Shown: positions 1-7,906 of the stretch, in pieces
Layout of the letters: every line of letters starts with the position of its first letter
Numbering within the stretch: the first letter of the stretch is position 1
Origin: OMPR01 sp965183835
GTDB taxonomy: Bacteria; Pseudomonadota; Alphaproteobacteria; Rhodobacterales; Rhodobacteraceae
Assembly: GCA_965183835.1 (NCBI GenBank)
Contig: CBCYME010000013.1
Location: forward strand, 76,343 to 140,342
Length of the DNA stretch: 64,000 nucleotides
Direction of reading: 5' to 3'
The notes under the pieces: generated by a model
Told to the model about the DNA's origin: nothing
Databases searched by the model: none
Seen by the model: the letters and a program-made list of their open reading frames with translations, nothing else
Translations under genes and position numbers: made by a program

Positions 1-2
1 TA

Positions 3-860
3 GACCAAGGATCGCCTGCGTCGTTTTCATTGGCCGAACTTGGCCCCGGGCGTGGCACGCTGATGGCAGATGCCCTGCGCACGACGCGCTCTGTTCCCGG
101 ATTTCATCAGGCCGCTCAGCTTCATTTGATCGAAGCCTCTCCGACCCTCAAAGACGCCCAACGCCAAGCACTAGCCACCTTTGCTCCGCAATGGCACGAC
201 TCGGTCGAAACGCTCCCCGATCTCCCGCTGTTCTTGATCGCCAACGAATTTTTCGACGCCCTGCCCATTGCCCAATTTGTGCGCGACGAAGATGGCTGGC
301 GGGAACGCCGGGTCGGTTTGCAAGACGATGCGCTGGCCTTTGGGCTAGCCCCCCGCACACATCCCGCCGCCCTACAGCACCGTATAGAAGATACCCAACA
401 GGACGATCTTGTTGAGCTCTGCGCCCCTGGCGTGCCTATTTTGTCCACCATTGCCCATAGGATCGCTGCAACGGGTGGCGCGGCCCTGATTATCGACTAT
501 GGCGATTGGAGGTCGCTCGGCGATACCCTCCAAGCCCTGCAAGGCCATACCCCAACAGACCCACTCAGCACGCCCGGTCAGGCCGATCTTACGGCGCACG
601 TTGATTTCGAGGTTCTCGCCGCCACAGCGCAGACAGCAGGATGTGCCCACAGTCGCGTCACCCCACAGGGGGTGTTTCTGGAACGTCTCGGCATTACCGC
701 ACGTGCACAGGCTTTGGCACAGGCCCTGACAGGCGAGCGATTAGAGTCGCACATCAGCGCACATCGACGCTTGACGCATCCCGAAGAAATGGGAAACCTG
801 TTCAAAGTTCTGGGCCTCTTCCCAACACACACACCACCGCCTCCGGGATTGGAATCATGA
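3..860 (+). CDS. MidA-type SAM-dependent methyltransferase, 5' end cut by window
   Basis: The frame is open from the first bases, and the product lacks its N-terminus because the gene begins before the window; 285 residues remain. The segment ELGPGRGTLMAD is the SAM-binding glycine loop of the MidA/NDUFAF7 (DUF185) family. The mitochondrial member methylates a complex I subunit arginine; bacterial substrates are less clear. Further conserved stretches visible are LIANEFFDALPI and LIIDYG. The stop codon shares the ATGA overlap with the start of the PgeF gene, so the two are co-transcribed and probably translationally coupled. Family assignment is firm; the exact substrate is not known from sequence. 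Confidence 0.88.
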   Translation, partial: DQGSPASFSLAELGPGRGTLMADALRTTRSVPGFHQAAQLHLIEASPTLKDAQRQALATFAPQWHDSVETLPDLPLFLIANEFFDALPIAQFVRDEDGWRERRVGLQDDALAFGLAPRTHPAALQHRIEDTQQDDLVELCAPGVPILSTIAHRIAATGGAALIIDYGDWRSLGDTLQALQGHTPTDPLSTPGQADLTAHVDFEVLAATAQTAGCAHSRVTPQGVFLERLGITARAQALAQALTGERLESHISAHRRLTHPEEMGNLFKVLGLFPTHTPPPPGLES

Positions 861-1612
861 CCTTAGAAATTCTCACCTCTGACAGCCTCGCCCCGATCCA
901 ACACGGCTTTTTCACACGCCGCGGCGGCGCGTCGTCTGGCGTTTTCTCTGGCTTGAATTGCGGCACCGGATCAACAGACCAAAGCGAAGCGGTTGCCATC
1001 AATCGAGACCGCGTGGCCCAAGCCATGGATGTGCCGCCCGCTGCCCTGGTTGGCGTCCACCAAATCCATTCAGCAGATGTGGTCACGGTTACGGAACCTT
1101 TGAGTGACAAACCCAAGGCAGACGCACTGGTCACGGCCACCCCAGGCTTGGCGCTGTCCATCCTCACAGCGGATTGTCAGCCGGTCCTGTTTTCCGACCC
1201 TATCGCTGGTGTGATCGGAGCCGCCCACGCAGGGTGGCGCGGTGCCTTGGATGGGGTGTTAGAAGCCACCATTGACGCGATGGAAGCATTGGGCGCCCAG
1301 CGCGCAGATATGATCGCAATCATCGGCCCAACCATTTCCCAACGCGCCTACGAGGTCGGACCCGAATTTCTGGATGATTTCATGGCAGAATCACCAGACA
1401 ACACCCGCTTCTTTGCCAATGGCACGGGGGATCGCATGCTGTTTGATCTGCCCGCCTATGGGGTCCACCGGCTTCGGTCTGCTGGGGTTGGCGATGCAAG
1501 TTGGATTCGCCATTGCACCTATTCTGACCCAGATAGGTTCTTTTCCTACAGACGCAGCACCCACGCCAAAGAAGCGGATTACGGGCGACTGATCTCGACC
1601 ATCCGGCTCTGA
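857..1612 (+). CDS. pgeF: Peptidoglycan editing factor PgeF (YfiH/laccase-domain family)
   Basis: A 251-residue protein of the Cu-oxidase_4 (formerly multicopper laccase-like) family. PgeF corrects mis-incorporated residues in peptidoglycan precursors, and relatives have purine nucleoside phosphorylase activity. The metal-site signatures are present: GVHQIHS, LTADCQPVL and AAHAGWRG, plus the C-terminal CTYSDPDRFFSYRR. I chose the ATG at 857 because it gives the standard N-terminus (MTLEIL) and an ATGA overlap with the upstream methyltransferase; the frame is open further upstream, but that part overlaps the methyltransferase gene. The length is normal for the family. It is the second gene of a two-gene operon that ends at a GC-rich stem-loop. 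Confidence 0.92.
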   Translation: MTLEILTSDSLAPIQHGFFTRRGGASSGVFSGLNCGTGSTDQSEAVAINRDRVAQAMDVPPAALVGVHQIHSADVVTVTEPLSDKPKADALVTATPGLALSILTADCQPVLFSDPIAGVIGAAHAGWRGALDGVLEATIDAMEALGAQRADMIAIIGPTISQRAYEVGPEFLDDFMAESPDNTRFFANGTGDRMLFDLPAYGVHRLRSAGVGDASWIRHCTYSDPDRFFSYRRSTHAKEADYGRLISTIRL

Positions 1613-1637
1613 AATCTGGGGGCTCTCCCCCAATTTC
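1611..1637 (+). terminator. Stem-loop at the pgeF stop codon
   Basis: GAAAT and ATTTC flank a GGGGG-CTCT-CCCCC hairpin that starts within the stop codon. No clear T-tract follows, so this may be a weak or Rho-assisted end rather than a classic terminator. Confidence 0.4.
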
Positions 1638-1763
1638 CGCCACATTTGCGCCCCATCCGTCTCTTCTTTTCCCCGGATCGAACAAATGCCTGCCCCAATG
1701 CAGCGTCATGTTGGTGTCATCAACCAATAAGGCCAATGCGCCGCTCGAGGCAGGAGAAACAAC

Positions 1764-1913
1764 ATGAAACCCAAGGCACGCTTTATCGCCTCCGTTATCG
1801 CCACGTCAAAGGCGCAGGAGATCCAAATGCCATGGGCACGTGGCGCACGCCGCGCCGCCATGATTGCCCGTCGCAATGGCACTGATACAGAACTACAGGC
1901 GAAATCAGCCTGA
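1764..1913 (+). CDS. Small conserved basic protein, 49 aa
   Basis: An ATG at 1764 preceded by AGGAGA (1752-1757) opens a 49-codon frame rich in Arg, Ala and Lys, with the central motif PWARGARRAAMIARR. I recall similar 45-60 residue proteins with the PWARG-RRAAMIARR core from other Rhodobacteraceae, usually labelled hypothetical; this is memory, not a search. No transmembrane segment or signal peptide is visible. The arginine-rich helix could bind nucleic acid, but that is inference only. It stands alone between pgeF and a Hint-domain gene and is followed by a GC stem-loop. Confidence 0.72.
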   Translation: MKPKARFIASVIATSKAQEIQMPWARGARRAAMIARRNGTDTELQAKSA

Positions 1914-2003
1914 CCAGAGACAACAAAGGAGAGCTTAGCTGCCAATATGCTTCTCCAAGGACCCGCTGCCGGACTGCTGCCCCTGACCGGCCGGGCACAA
2001 GAG

Positions 2004-2030
2004 CCCGTCTCGCCACATAGGTGAGGCGGG
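2004..2030 (+). terminator. GC-rich stem-loop after the 49-aa gene
   Basis: CCCGTCTCGCC and GGTGAGGCGGG form an 11-bp stem (two wobble pairs) around a 5-nt loop, followed by TCTTGGGG rather than a clean T-run. It probably ends the small-gene transcript. Nothing else is recognisable in 1914-2266 apart from AT-rich sequence before the Hint gene. Confidence 0.5.
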
Positions 2031-2266
2031 TCTTGGGGCAAATGTAATGAGTTGAGGTGCATTATACACCTTTTTAGAAACAGTATTTAAAGGTTCGCAA
2101 GATTAGCCCCCGGGACACATCATATGCGGTGCATATTTTGACAAAGTCCAAAATTTCCCGGAAAAGATTAACCGACTCAGATGATGACCAATTAACCAGT
2201 GTCTATCTGACGTTGTCGGTGGGGGCCGACGCAGATGCGACCCGAATGGAAAGGGCCGAAACCGTT

Positions 2267-3049
2267 ATGACGATCCCCCACTCGCTGACTCGTGCAGCGC
2301 GCAATGCCGTTGAGACGCGTTCAATCCTTCAAGATCCCGCTGCCCTGCGTGGTGCAAACCGCCCGCAATTGCGGCGCTATGAGATCTGCTCGCTACTCGA
2401 AAATGGAAACGTTGTTCAGACACGCCAGATCGCCCCGGCGCTTCCCTTGTTCGAAGACGCGGTTTGTGCCTTTTCGCGCGGTTCTGTCATTGAAACAGAT
2501 CACGGGCCGATGGCGATCGAAGACCTCTTGCCCGGCGATTATGTCATCACCCATGATGGATCCGCTCAAGAGGTTGTCTGGAAAGGATCAACTGCAATTG
2601 TTCCCGGTCGTGCCGATCAAAAGGGCCGTACCCACCACCTGAATCGCATCATGGCCGACACATTCGGGATGCAGCGCCCCCTGTCTGGGGTCGTTGTCGG
2701 CTCCTCTGCCCGCCTGCTGGCCACACCAAGCCACTTGCGCGCTATTGCTGGGCCACAACCCGTTCTGACGCCCATTGCGGAATTCGTCGATGGCATGGGG
2801 GTCATTGAAACCACCCCGCCGACCCCAGTAGAACTGTTTCACATTTGCTTACGCAGACATGCGGTCATCAAGGTGGATGGCTTGCAATTTGAAACCTATC
2901 ATCCGGGGGTCAACGCCGTGCGGGTTATTAGCCATGCAATGCGGTCGCTGTATCTCAATATGTTCTCACATATCGACAAACTAACTGACTTTGGTCCGCA
3001 AGCCTTCCCGCGAATTGGTGACGGTGAAATCGACGCCATCGCAGTCTGA
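2267..3049 (+). CDS. Hint-domain protein, catalytic Cys replaced
   Basis: A 260-residue protein whose middle part (about residues 70-230) matches the Hint (hedgehog/intein) fold: AFSRGSVIET, MAIEDLLPGDYV, LLATPSHL and FETYHPG. The position of the nucleophilic Cys in active Hint domains (CFxxGT) is Ala here (AFSRGS), with a Cys one residue upstream, so autocatalytic splicing is unlikely. The N-terminal segment (SLTRAARNAVETRSILQDP) resembles Rhodobacteraceae homologues, which is why I start at 2267; ATG 2246 and GTG 2129 are possible alternatives. Function is unknown. It lies alone, downstream of an AT-rich region, and ends shortly before a convergent Lrp regulator. Confidence 0.75.
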   Translation: MTIPHSLTRAARNAVETRSILQDPAALRGANRPQLRRYEICSLLENGNVVQTRQIAPALPLFEDAVCAFSRGSVIETDHGPMAIEDLLPGDYVITHDGSAQEVVWKGSTAIVPGRADQKGRTHHLNRIMADTFGMQRPLSGVVVGSSARLLATPSHLRAIAGPQPVLTPIAEFVDGMGVIETTPPTPVELFHICLRRHAVIKVDGLQFETYHPGVNAVRVISHAMRSLYLNMFSHIDKLTDFGPQAFPRIGDGEIDAIAV

Positions 3050-3141
3050 GGTTTGTATGGGAATGTTAATCTTTTGGGGAATCAGCATCGTTATATTGAT
3101 GTTGCTTCCACCAACAACCACGCCGCGCCTTGATTCGCCGA

Positions 3142-3642
3142 TCAGGCCAAGCGGCTCAGCCGTTCTTCGAGGATATCAAAGGGAACACCGGGTTCATCCT
3201 TCGCACCGCGAATGACCAGAGACGTCTTTACACTGGCCACGTTCGGCGTGGTCAGCAAATCACCTGTCAGAAACGTCTGAAAGCTGCTCAGATCGGGCGC
3301 GACACATTTCAGGATGAAATCCACCTCGCCATTCAGCATGTGGCATTCACGGACCAAAGGCCAATTGCGGCACTTTTCCTCAAATGCGCTCAGCTCTGCC
3401 TCGGCCTGACTGTCGAGGCCGACCATAGCAAATACCTGAACTTCAAAGCCAAGTTCGCGCGCATTCACATCCGCATGGTAGCCTTTGATCAGGCCCAAAT
3501 CCTCAAGCGTGCGCACCCGTCGCAGACAGGGCGGCGCCGAAATCCCGACCCGCTTTGCCAATTCAACATTCGTCATCCGGCCATCTGCCTGTAGCTCGGC
3601 CAGGATTTTTCGGTCAATTGGGTCAAGACGTGTAGCGACCAT
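3142..3642 (-). CDS. Lrp/AsnC-family transcriptional regulator
   Basis: A 166-residue regulator with an N-terminal winged helix-turn-helix (about residues 4-60; LAKRVGISAPPCLRRVRTLE) and a C-terminal RAM/effector-binding domain with VRECHMLNGEVDF. Such proteins form octamers and sense amino acids or related metabolites. The start at 3642 is set by GAGGGAG eight bases upstream; the ATG five codons earlier has no ribosome site. It is divergent from trxB, and this neighbourhood recurs in Rhodobacterales as far as I recall, so the shared 210-bp region probably holds its operator. The ligand cannot be told from sequence. Confidence 0.92.
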   Translation of the reverse strand: MVATRLDPIDRKILAELQADGRMTNVELAKRVGISAPPCLRRVRTLEDLGLIKGYHADVNARELGFEVQVFAMVGLDSQAEAELSAFEEKCRNWPLVRECHMLNGEVDFILKCVAPDLSSFQTFLTGDLLTTPNVASVKTSLVIRGAKDEPGVPFDILEERLSRLA

Positions 3643-3855
3643 GACAGGCTCCCTCATATTGGCGTTTCTTATAACAGCGCCCTGAGCACGCGCAATATTG
3701 TTTCGCCTTCACATATTTTCTTTGTTTAGTATTTCTACCTTGTGATGATCAGATTTCAGGCTTTCACGATTGTGGGGTTTAAGACCTAGGACCGCACCGC
3801 TATATCCAGTGCCCGAAGGCGGCTGGCCGCGAAACAAATGCAAATGGGGGGCCAC

Positions 3856-4800
3856 ATGGCCGAGACACGTCACACCAAGGTTCTGATCATCGGCTCTGGT
3901 CCTGCGGGATACACCGCAGGGGTTTATGCAAGCCGCGCCATGCTGGAACCCATTTTGGTGCAGGGCATCGAACCCGGTGGCCAGCTGACCACCACGACCG
4001 AAGTCGAAAACTATCCCGGCTTCACCGAAGTACAGGGCCCCGATCTGATGATCAAAATGCAGGAACACGCTCAGGCGATGGGCTGTGAGATCATCGGCGA
4101 TATCATTACCGATCTGGATCTATCCAAGCGCCCCTTCACCGCCAAAGGCGACAGCGGCAACACCTACACCGCCGATGCCGTCATCCTTGCGACCGGAGCC
4201 CGCGCCAAGTGGTTGGGAATGGAGAGCGAAGAAAAATTCAAAGGCTTTGGCGTGTCAGCCTGCGCCACCTGTGATGGGTTCTTTTACCGTGGTCAGGAAA
4301 TCGTCGTCGTGGGCGGGGGTAATACAGCAGTTGAAGAGGCATTGTTCCTCACCAATTTCGCCTCCAAAGTAACCTTGATCCACCGCCGCGATGAACTGCG
4401 CGCGGAAAAGATCCTGCAGAACCGTCTGGAAAAGAACCCAAAGATCGAAACCCTGTGGTTCAACCAACTGGACGAAGTTTACGGAACCGATGCGCCATTG
4501 GGTGTCGAAGGGGTCAAAGTCAAAAACGTAAAAACCGGCGAGATCACCGACATCCCGTGCAAAGGTGTGTTCATTGCCATCGGACATGCCCCAGCAAGCG
4601 AGCTGGTCAAAGACACGCTGGACACCCACATGGGCGGCTACGTTGTGACCAAGCCGGGCACCACGCAAACCTCTGTTCCCGGCGTGTTTGCCGCTGGTGA
4701 TCTGACGGATCACATCTACCGTCAGGCGGTGACGAGCGCGGGCATGGGCTGTATGGCAGCCTTGGACGCGGAACGCTTTTTGGCGGAACAGGACGACTAA
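3856..4800 (+). CDS. trxB: Thioredoxin reductase (NADPH)
   Basis: A 314-residue flavoenzyme that transfers electrons from NADPH through FAD and a redox disulfide to thioredoxin in the cytoplasm. Visible motifs are the FAD-binding IIGSGPAGYTA near the N-terminus, the redox-active CATC in SACATCDGFF, the NADPH-binding VVGGGNTAVEEA, and the C-terminal GVFAAGDLTD. Length is typical. I use the ATG giving MAETRHTKVL, preceded by a G-rich stretch, rather than the ATG six codons upstream. The gene is followed after 5 bp by an RraB-like gene, probably in one transcript, and is divergent from an Lrp-family regulator. Confidence 0.97.
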   Translation: MAETRHTKVLIIGSGPAGYTAGVYASRAMLEPILVQGIEPGGQLTTTTEVENYPGFTEVQGPDLMIKMQEHAQAMGCEIIGDIITDLDLSKRPFTAKGDSGNTYTADAVILATGARAKWLGMESEEKFKGFGVSACATCDGFFYRGQEIVVVGGGNTAVEEALFLTNFASKVTLIHRRDELRAEKILQNRLEKNPKIETLWFNQLDEVYGTDAPLGVEGVKVKNVKTGEITDIPCKGVFIAIGHAPASELVKDTLDTHMGGYVVTKPGTTQTSVPGVFAAGDLTDHIYRQAVTSAGMGCMAALDAERFLAEQDD

Positions 4801-4805
4801 GCCCC

Positions 4806-5141
4806 ATGTCCCACGATTTCACTGCGCAACGCGCTGAGACTCTGTCTGTTTACGCAGACCTGCAGGCCAAACATGGCCTGCCCGACATCGCGGACGTGGA
4901 TTTCTTTTTTGTTCCAATGGCAGAAACGTCTGATTGGCAACCACTTGCCGACCACCTCAGCAATGACGGCTACGAATGTCAGTTCGTGACCGCCCAGGAA
5001 AAGGGCGACGCGCCTTATCTTGTCGCCACGCTGCCCGATCAAATCATCTCTGCATCCGCCATCTGGATCAGTGAAGAGGTCGCAACACGCGCCGCTTTGG
5101 ACCACGGCTTTCGACCCGACGGCTGGGGCCTGGAGGGCTAA
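4806..5141 (+). CDS. RraB-like (ribonuclease E inhibitor family) protein
   Basis: A 111-residue acidic protein with the pattern of the RraB/DUF695-like family: DVDFFFVPMAE, a GYECQ strand region and a C-terminal DHGFRPDGWGLEG. In Escherichia coli RraB binds RNase E and remodels the degradosome; whether this short alphaproteobacterial form does so is inference. It lies 5 bp after trxB and is likely co-transcribed with it. A GGCGC-TTGCTT-GCGCC hairpin directly follows the stop codon. Confidence 0.65.
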   Translation: MSHDFTAQRAETLSVYADLQAKHGLPDIADVDFFFVPMAETSDWQPLADHLSNDGYECQFVTAQEKGDAPYLVATLPDQIISASAIWISEEVATRAALDHGFRPDGWGLEG

Positions 5142-5184
5142 GGCGCTTGCTTGCGCCCTATCATTGCCCTTCTCCCTAAGAATT

Positions 5185-5238
5185 TGCACCGGACCGCGGC
5201 TTTGTGATCCGGTGCACACAGGCGGTGCCTTGACCGCC
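5185..5238 (+). promoter_or_regulatory. Two consecutive strong hairpins before the cyclase gene
   Basis: TGCACCGGA/TCCGGTGCA (5185-5216) is a perfect 9-bp stem and GGCGGT/ACCGCC (5221-5238) a perfect 6-bp stem, separated by 4 nt and ending 45 nt before the ribosome site of the cyclase gene. Neither is followed by a T-tract, so a structured leader or an operator region is more likely than a terminator. Confidence 0.45.
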
Positions 5239-5293
5239 TCCGCTCAACCCCGCACATTTACTCAACGTGAAACCCCCTCAACCGGAGGAACCG

Positions 5294-6973
5294 TTGACCA
5301 GCGTTTTATGGCGAGGCAATTGGCAAACCCGCGCAAGGATCATCTCTGGGCTGGTCCTGTTCACCTATGCCTTTTTCCACTTCATCAATATCGGGCTTGG
5401 GCTTCTCTCGCCTGAGTTGATGGACAAAATGCAGGACGGTGTGACAGCAGCCGTTCGCAACCCGCTGATGAGCACGGTCCTCTATGCGTCGCTGATCGCA
5501 CACGCGGGATTGGCCTTGGCAAAGCTTGCCAACCGGCGCAACCTTCGCATGCCCTTTAGCGAGATTCTGCAGATTGCATTGGGGCTGATCATCCCGCTGC
5601 AATTGCTCGCCCATTTGGTCCAAACCCGATACGCCCACGAAGTTTTCGGCGTCAATGACGAGCTGAGCTACCTGATCATCCTGATGTGGCCCAATGACTC
5701 AATCTGGAAACAAAGCCTGCTGATGCTTGTGGTCTGGGTGCATGGCTGTATCGGTCTGCATTTCTGGCTCCGGCTAACCACATGGTGGCGCACCGTGTTG
5801 CCTTATCTCATCGGCGTGGCGGTCTTGGTGCCTGCGTTTGGGCTTGCTGGCGTCCTGACCGAAGGACGACGCATGTTCTCGATCTTTATTGATCCCGAAC
5901 AACGCGCGCCCTTGATGGAGCACTATAACTGGCCCTCTGGCGAGACCTTTCAGGCGCTCTTTGTGACCACCACGCAATCCACCCGCCTGTTTTGGGCTTT
6001 GCTGTTCCTGACCCTCGTCACCTACACGGTCCGCAAGCTTTTGCGTCGCCGTAAATCTATCCGAATCCGGTACGTTGACGGACCCGAAGTCACGTCTGAA
6101 AAAGGCATGACCTTGCTCGAGATTTCGCAGGCCAACGGCATTCCGCACACCGCCCTGTGTGGCGGACGAGGCCGATGTACCACCTGCCGGGTTCAGGTCG
6201 AACAAGGCAGCGATTTGCTACACCCCCCCTCCGAGGCAGAATTGCGCAGCTTGCGGGCCGTCAATGCAGGTCCGAACACCCGCCTCGCATGTCAGATTCG
6301 CCCAATACACTCGGCAACCGTTTTTCGCGTCTTCCGCCCCGAAGGCGGACGCCACCGCGCCCATGCAAGCCAAGGGCAAGAGCGTCAATTGGCCATCTTA
6401 TTTCTGGATATGCGCGGGTTCACCGCCCGCACCACAGGCCAATTGCCTTATGATGTGGTGTTCCTACTGAACCGCTTTTTTGACGCTATCGTCCCGCAAA
6501 TCACCAAAGCCGGGGGCGAAGTTGACAAATATCTGGGCGACGGGCTGCTCGCCGTTTTCGAAACCCGTGATGCCGAAAGTTCAGCCAAAGCGGGGCTGCA
6601 AGCAACAGCAGCGATTAGCAACGCTCTGGTGCAGTTCAACGAGATCCTCAAAAGCGAAGGCAGCCAACCCGTCAAGATCGGCATGGGGCTCCATCTGGGC
6701 AATCTCGTCCTCGGAGAGATTGGCGCAGCAGGCAATGCCCCACGTACCCTGATCGGAGACACCGTGAATGCGGCCAGTCGCTTAGAAAGCGAAACCAAAA
6801 CACTGGGTGTTGAGCTGCTTGTCTCAGCTCAGGTGTTAGAGGCAGCCCAGTTGCTCGACGACGACACGCCGCTGCAAGAATTCGCATTAAGGGGTGTCTC
6901 AGAACCGGTTTTCGCACTGGCTTACCCCAGTGGCGCAAACTTGTTTACCGACCTGGGCAAAACAAAGGCATAA
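5294..6973 (+). CDS. Membrane adenylate cyclase with haem-b-like anchor and [2Fe-2S] domain
   Basis: A 559-residue three-module protein. Residues about 15-245 form six membrane helices related to SdhC/dihaem-b anchors, with intramembrane His residues (FFHF, IAHAG, LLAHLV, VHGCIGLH). Residues about 250-340 are a plant-type ferredoxin domain with CGGRGRCTTC and a fourth Cys in RLACQI. Residues about 365-545 are a class III nucleotide cyclase; metal-binding Asp (FLDMRGFT, YLGDG), adenine-specifying Lys (DKYLGDG) and Asp (IGDTVNAASR), and the transition-state Asn/Arg are all present, so it should make cAMP. The architecture matches CyaC-like cyclases of rhizobia, which respond to quinone redox state. 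Start: TTG at 5294 behind GGAGGA (5284-5289); GTG at 5267 is the alternative. Confidence 0.9.
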   Translation: MTSVLWRGNWQTRARIISGLVLFTYAFFHFINIGLGLLSPELMDKMQDGVTAAVRNPLMSTVLYASLIAHAGLALAKLANRRNLRMPFSEILQIALGLIIPLQLLAHLVQTRYAHEVFGVNDELSYLIILMWPNDSIWKQSLLMLVVWVHGCIGLHFWLRLTTWWRTVLPYLIGVAVLVPAFGLAGVLTEGRRMFSIFIDPEQRAPLMEHYNWPSGETFQALFVTTTQSTRLFWALLFLTLVTYTVRKLLRRRKSIRIRYVDGPEVTSEKGMTLLEISQANGIPHTALCGGRGRCTTCRVQVEQGSDLLHPPSEAELRSLRAVNAGPNTRLACQIRPIHSATVFRVFRPEGGRHRAHASQGQERQLAILFLDMRGFTARTTGQLPYDVVFLLNRFFDAIVPQITKAGGEVDKYLGDGLLAVFETRDAESSAKAGLQATAAISNALVQFNEILKSEGSQPVKIGMGLHLGNLVLGEIGAAGNAPRTLIGDTVNAASRLESETKTLGVELLVSAQVLEAAQLLDDDTPLQEFALRGVSEPVFALAYPSGANLFTDLGKTKA

Positions 6974-7036
6974 CACTTCAAAGCCCACCCAAACGGCCCC
7001 CGCGTTGAGAAATGGATGCGATATGGGGACCGCGCC

Positions 7037-7906
7037 CTACTCTGTCAGGTTGGCGCGCAAAGCCTGCACTGCGCGCCGTTCAATGTCACCAAACTCGGCC
7101 ATCTGAGGTTGCAAAGCCTGGATATGAGGCAGCCGGGCGCGGTAATCCGCCTCTGATACATTCTGGACCGCCTGACGAATGTCTGCTTCGGACTGACATT
7201 GGATAATACCGGCAGGATCGACAAACCGGTCCAAGTTCGGGCACCCCCAATAAATCGGAACCGTGTTGCACAAGATCGCATCCACCAACTTTTCTGAGAA
7301 ATAGTTCGGCTCTTGTACGTTCTCAATCACTACCGAGTACCGATACGGACCAAGACCGTCGGCCTTGTGATCAAACGGCAAATATCCCCGCCCCATGACA
7401 TCAACATCTTGGGCCCCCTGACGCACCCAATCAACAACCGCATGCCGCAATTTATGCCCCGTGCTGTCCCGCTTCGCCGAAGCAATCAATGAGCACGATT
7501 TGTCTTTGGTGAAATGAAACTCACGCCACCCCGGAACCCAAGTTGACCCGAACGGAAAGAAAACTCCGTTTGGAATGCGAGAGAGCAACGTTTCATTAAA
7601 GGTTAGAACCTTGAAGAACCGTCGATGGGTCAAGCGCAGCATGGTGAGATGTTTCACACTGATTTCAGACGGTTCACCCAAAATCAGTGAAATTTGTGCA
7701 CGTGTCCCGAATTTCAGGCGAAAATGCACGTCCGTCTTTGGAAAGACCAACAGGTGGTCACTTGGCAGGAAATCGGCCACAGTCTTGCCCAACAATCGCT
7801 CGGGGCACCCCTCGGGCCATGTCAGGGCATCCGAGGAAACCGTTGCGAGGTTTGCCCCCAAATGGGTCCCGTACGGCAGCACCGCAATTGCAGGGGATTG
7901 GGTCAT
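7037..7906 (-). CDS. Glycosyltransferase family 10 (fucosyltransferase-like)
   Basis: A 289-residue protein carrying the GT10 signature in its C-terminal half: YSVVIENVQEPNYFSEKLVD followed by NTVPIYWG. GT10 enzymes transfer fucose or a related sugar from a GDP-sugar to glycans such as lipopolysaccharide or capsule. The typical Rossmann-like donor site with the EN...Y.SEK residues is intact. No membrane segment is seen, which fits a cytoplasmic enzyme. The start overlaps the stop of the PhzF gene by 4 bp, so both are on one transcript. The sugar and acceptor are unknown, and no other polysaccharide genes lie nearby, which is unusual for this family. Confidence 0.87.
   Translation of the reverse strand: MTQSPAIAVLPYGTHLGANLATVSSDALTWPEGCPERLLGKTVADFLPSDHLLVFPKTDVHFRLKFGTRAQISLILGEPSEISVKHLTMLRLTHRRFFKVLTFNETLLSRIPNGVFFPFGSTWVPGWREFHFTKDKSCSLIASAKRDSTGHKLRHAVVDWVRQGAQDVDVMGRGYLPFDHKADGLGPYRYSVVIENVQEPNYFSEKLVDAILCNTVPIYWGCPNLDRFVDPAGIIQCQSEADIRQAVQNVSEADYRARLPHIQALQPQMAEFGDIERRAVQALRANLTE

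Noticed and set aside
3130..3594. Plus-strand frame opposite the Lrp gene
   Set aside because: It lies antisense to a well supported Lrp/AsnC gene and its translation has no family features.
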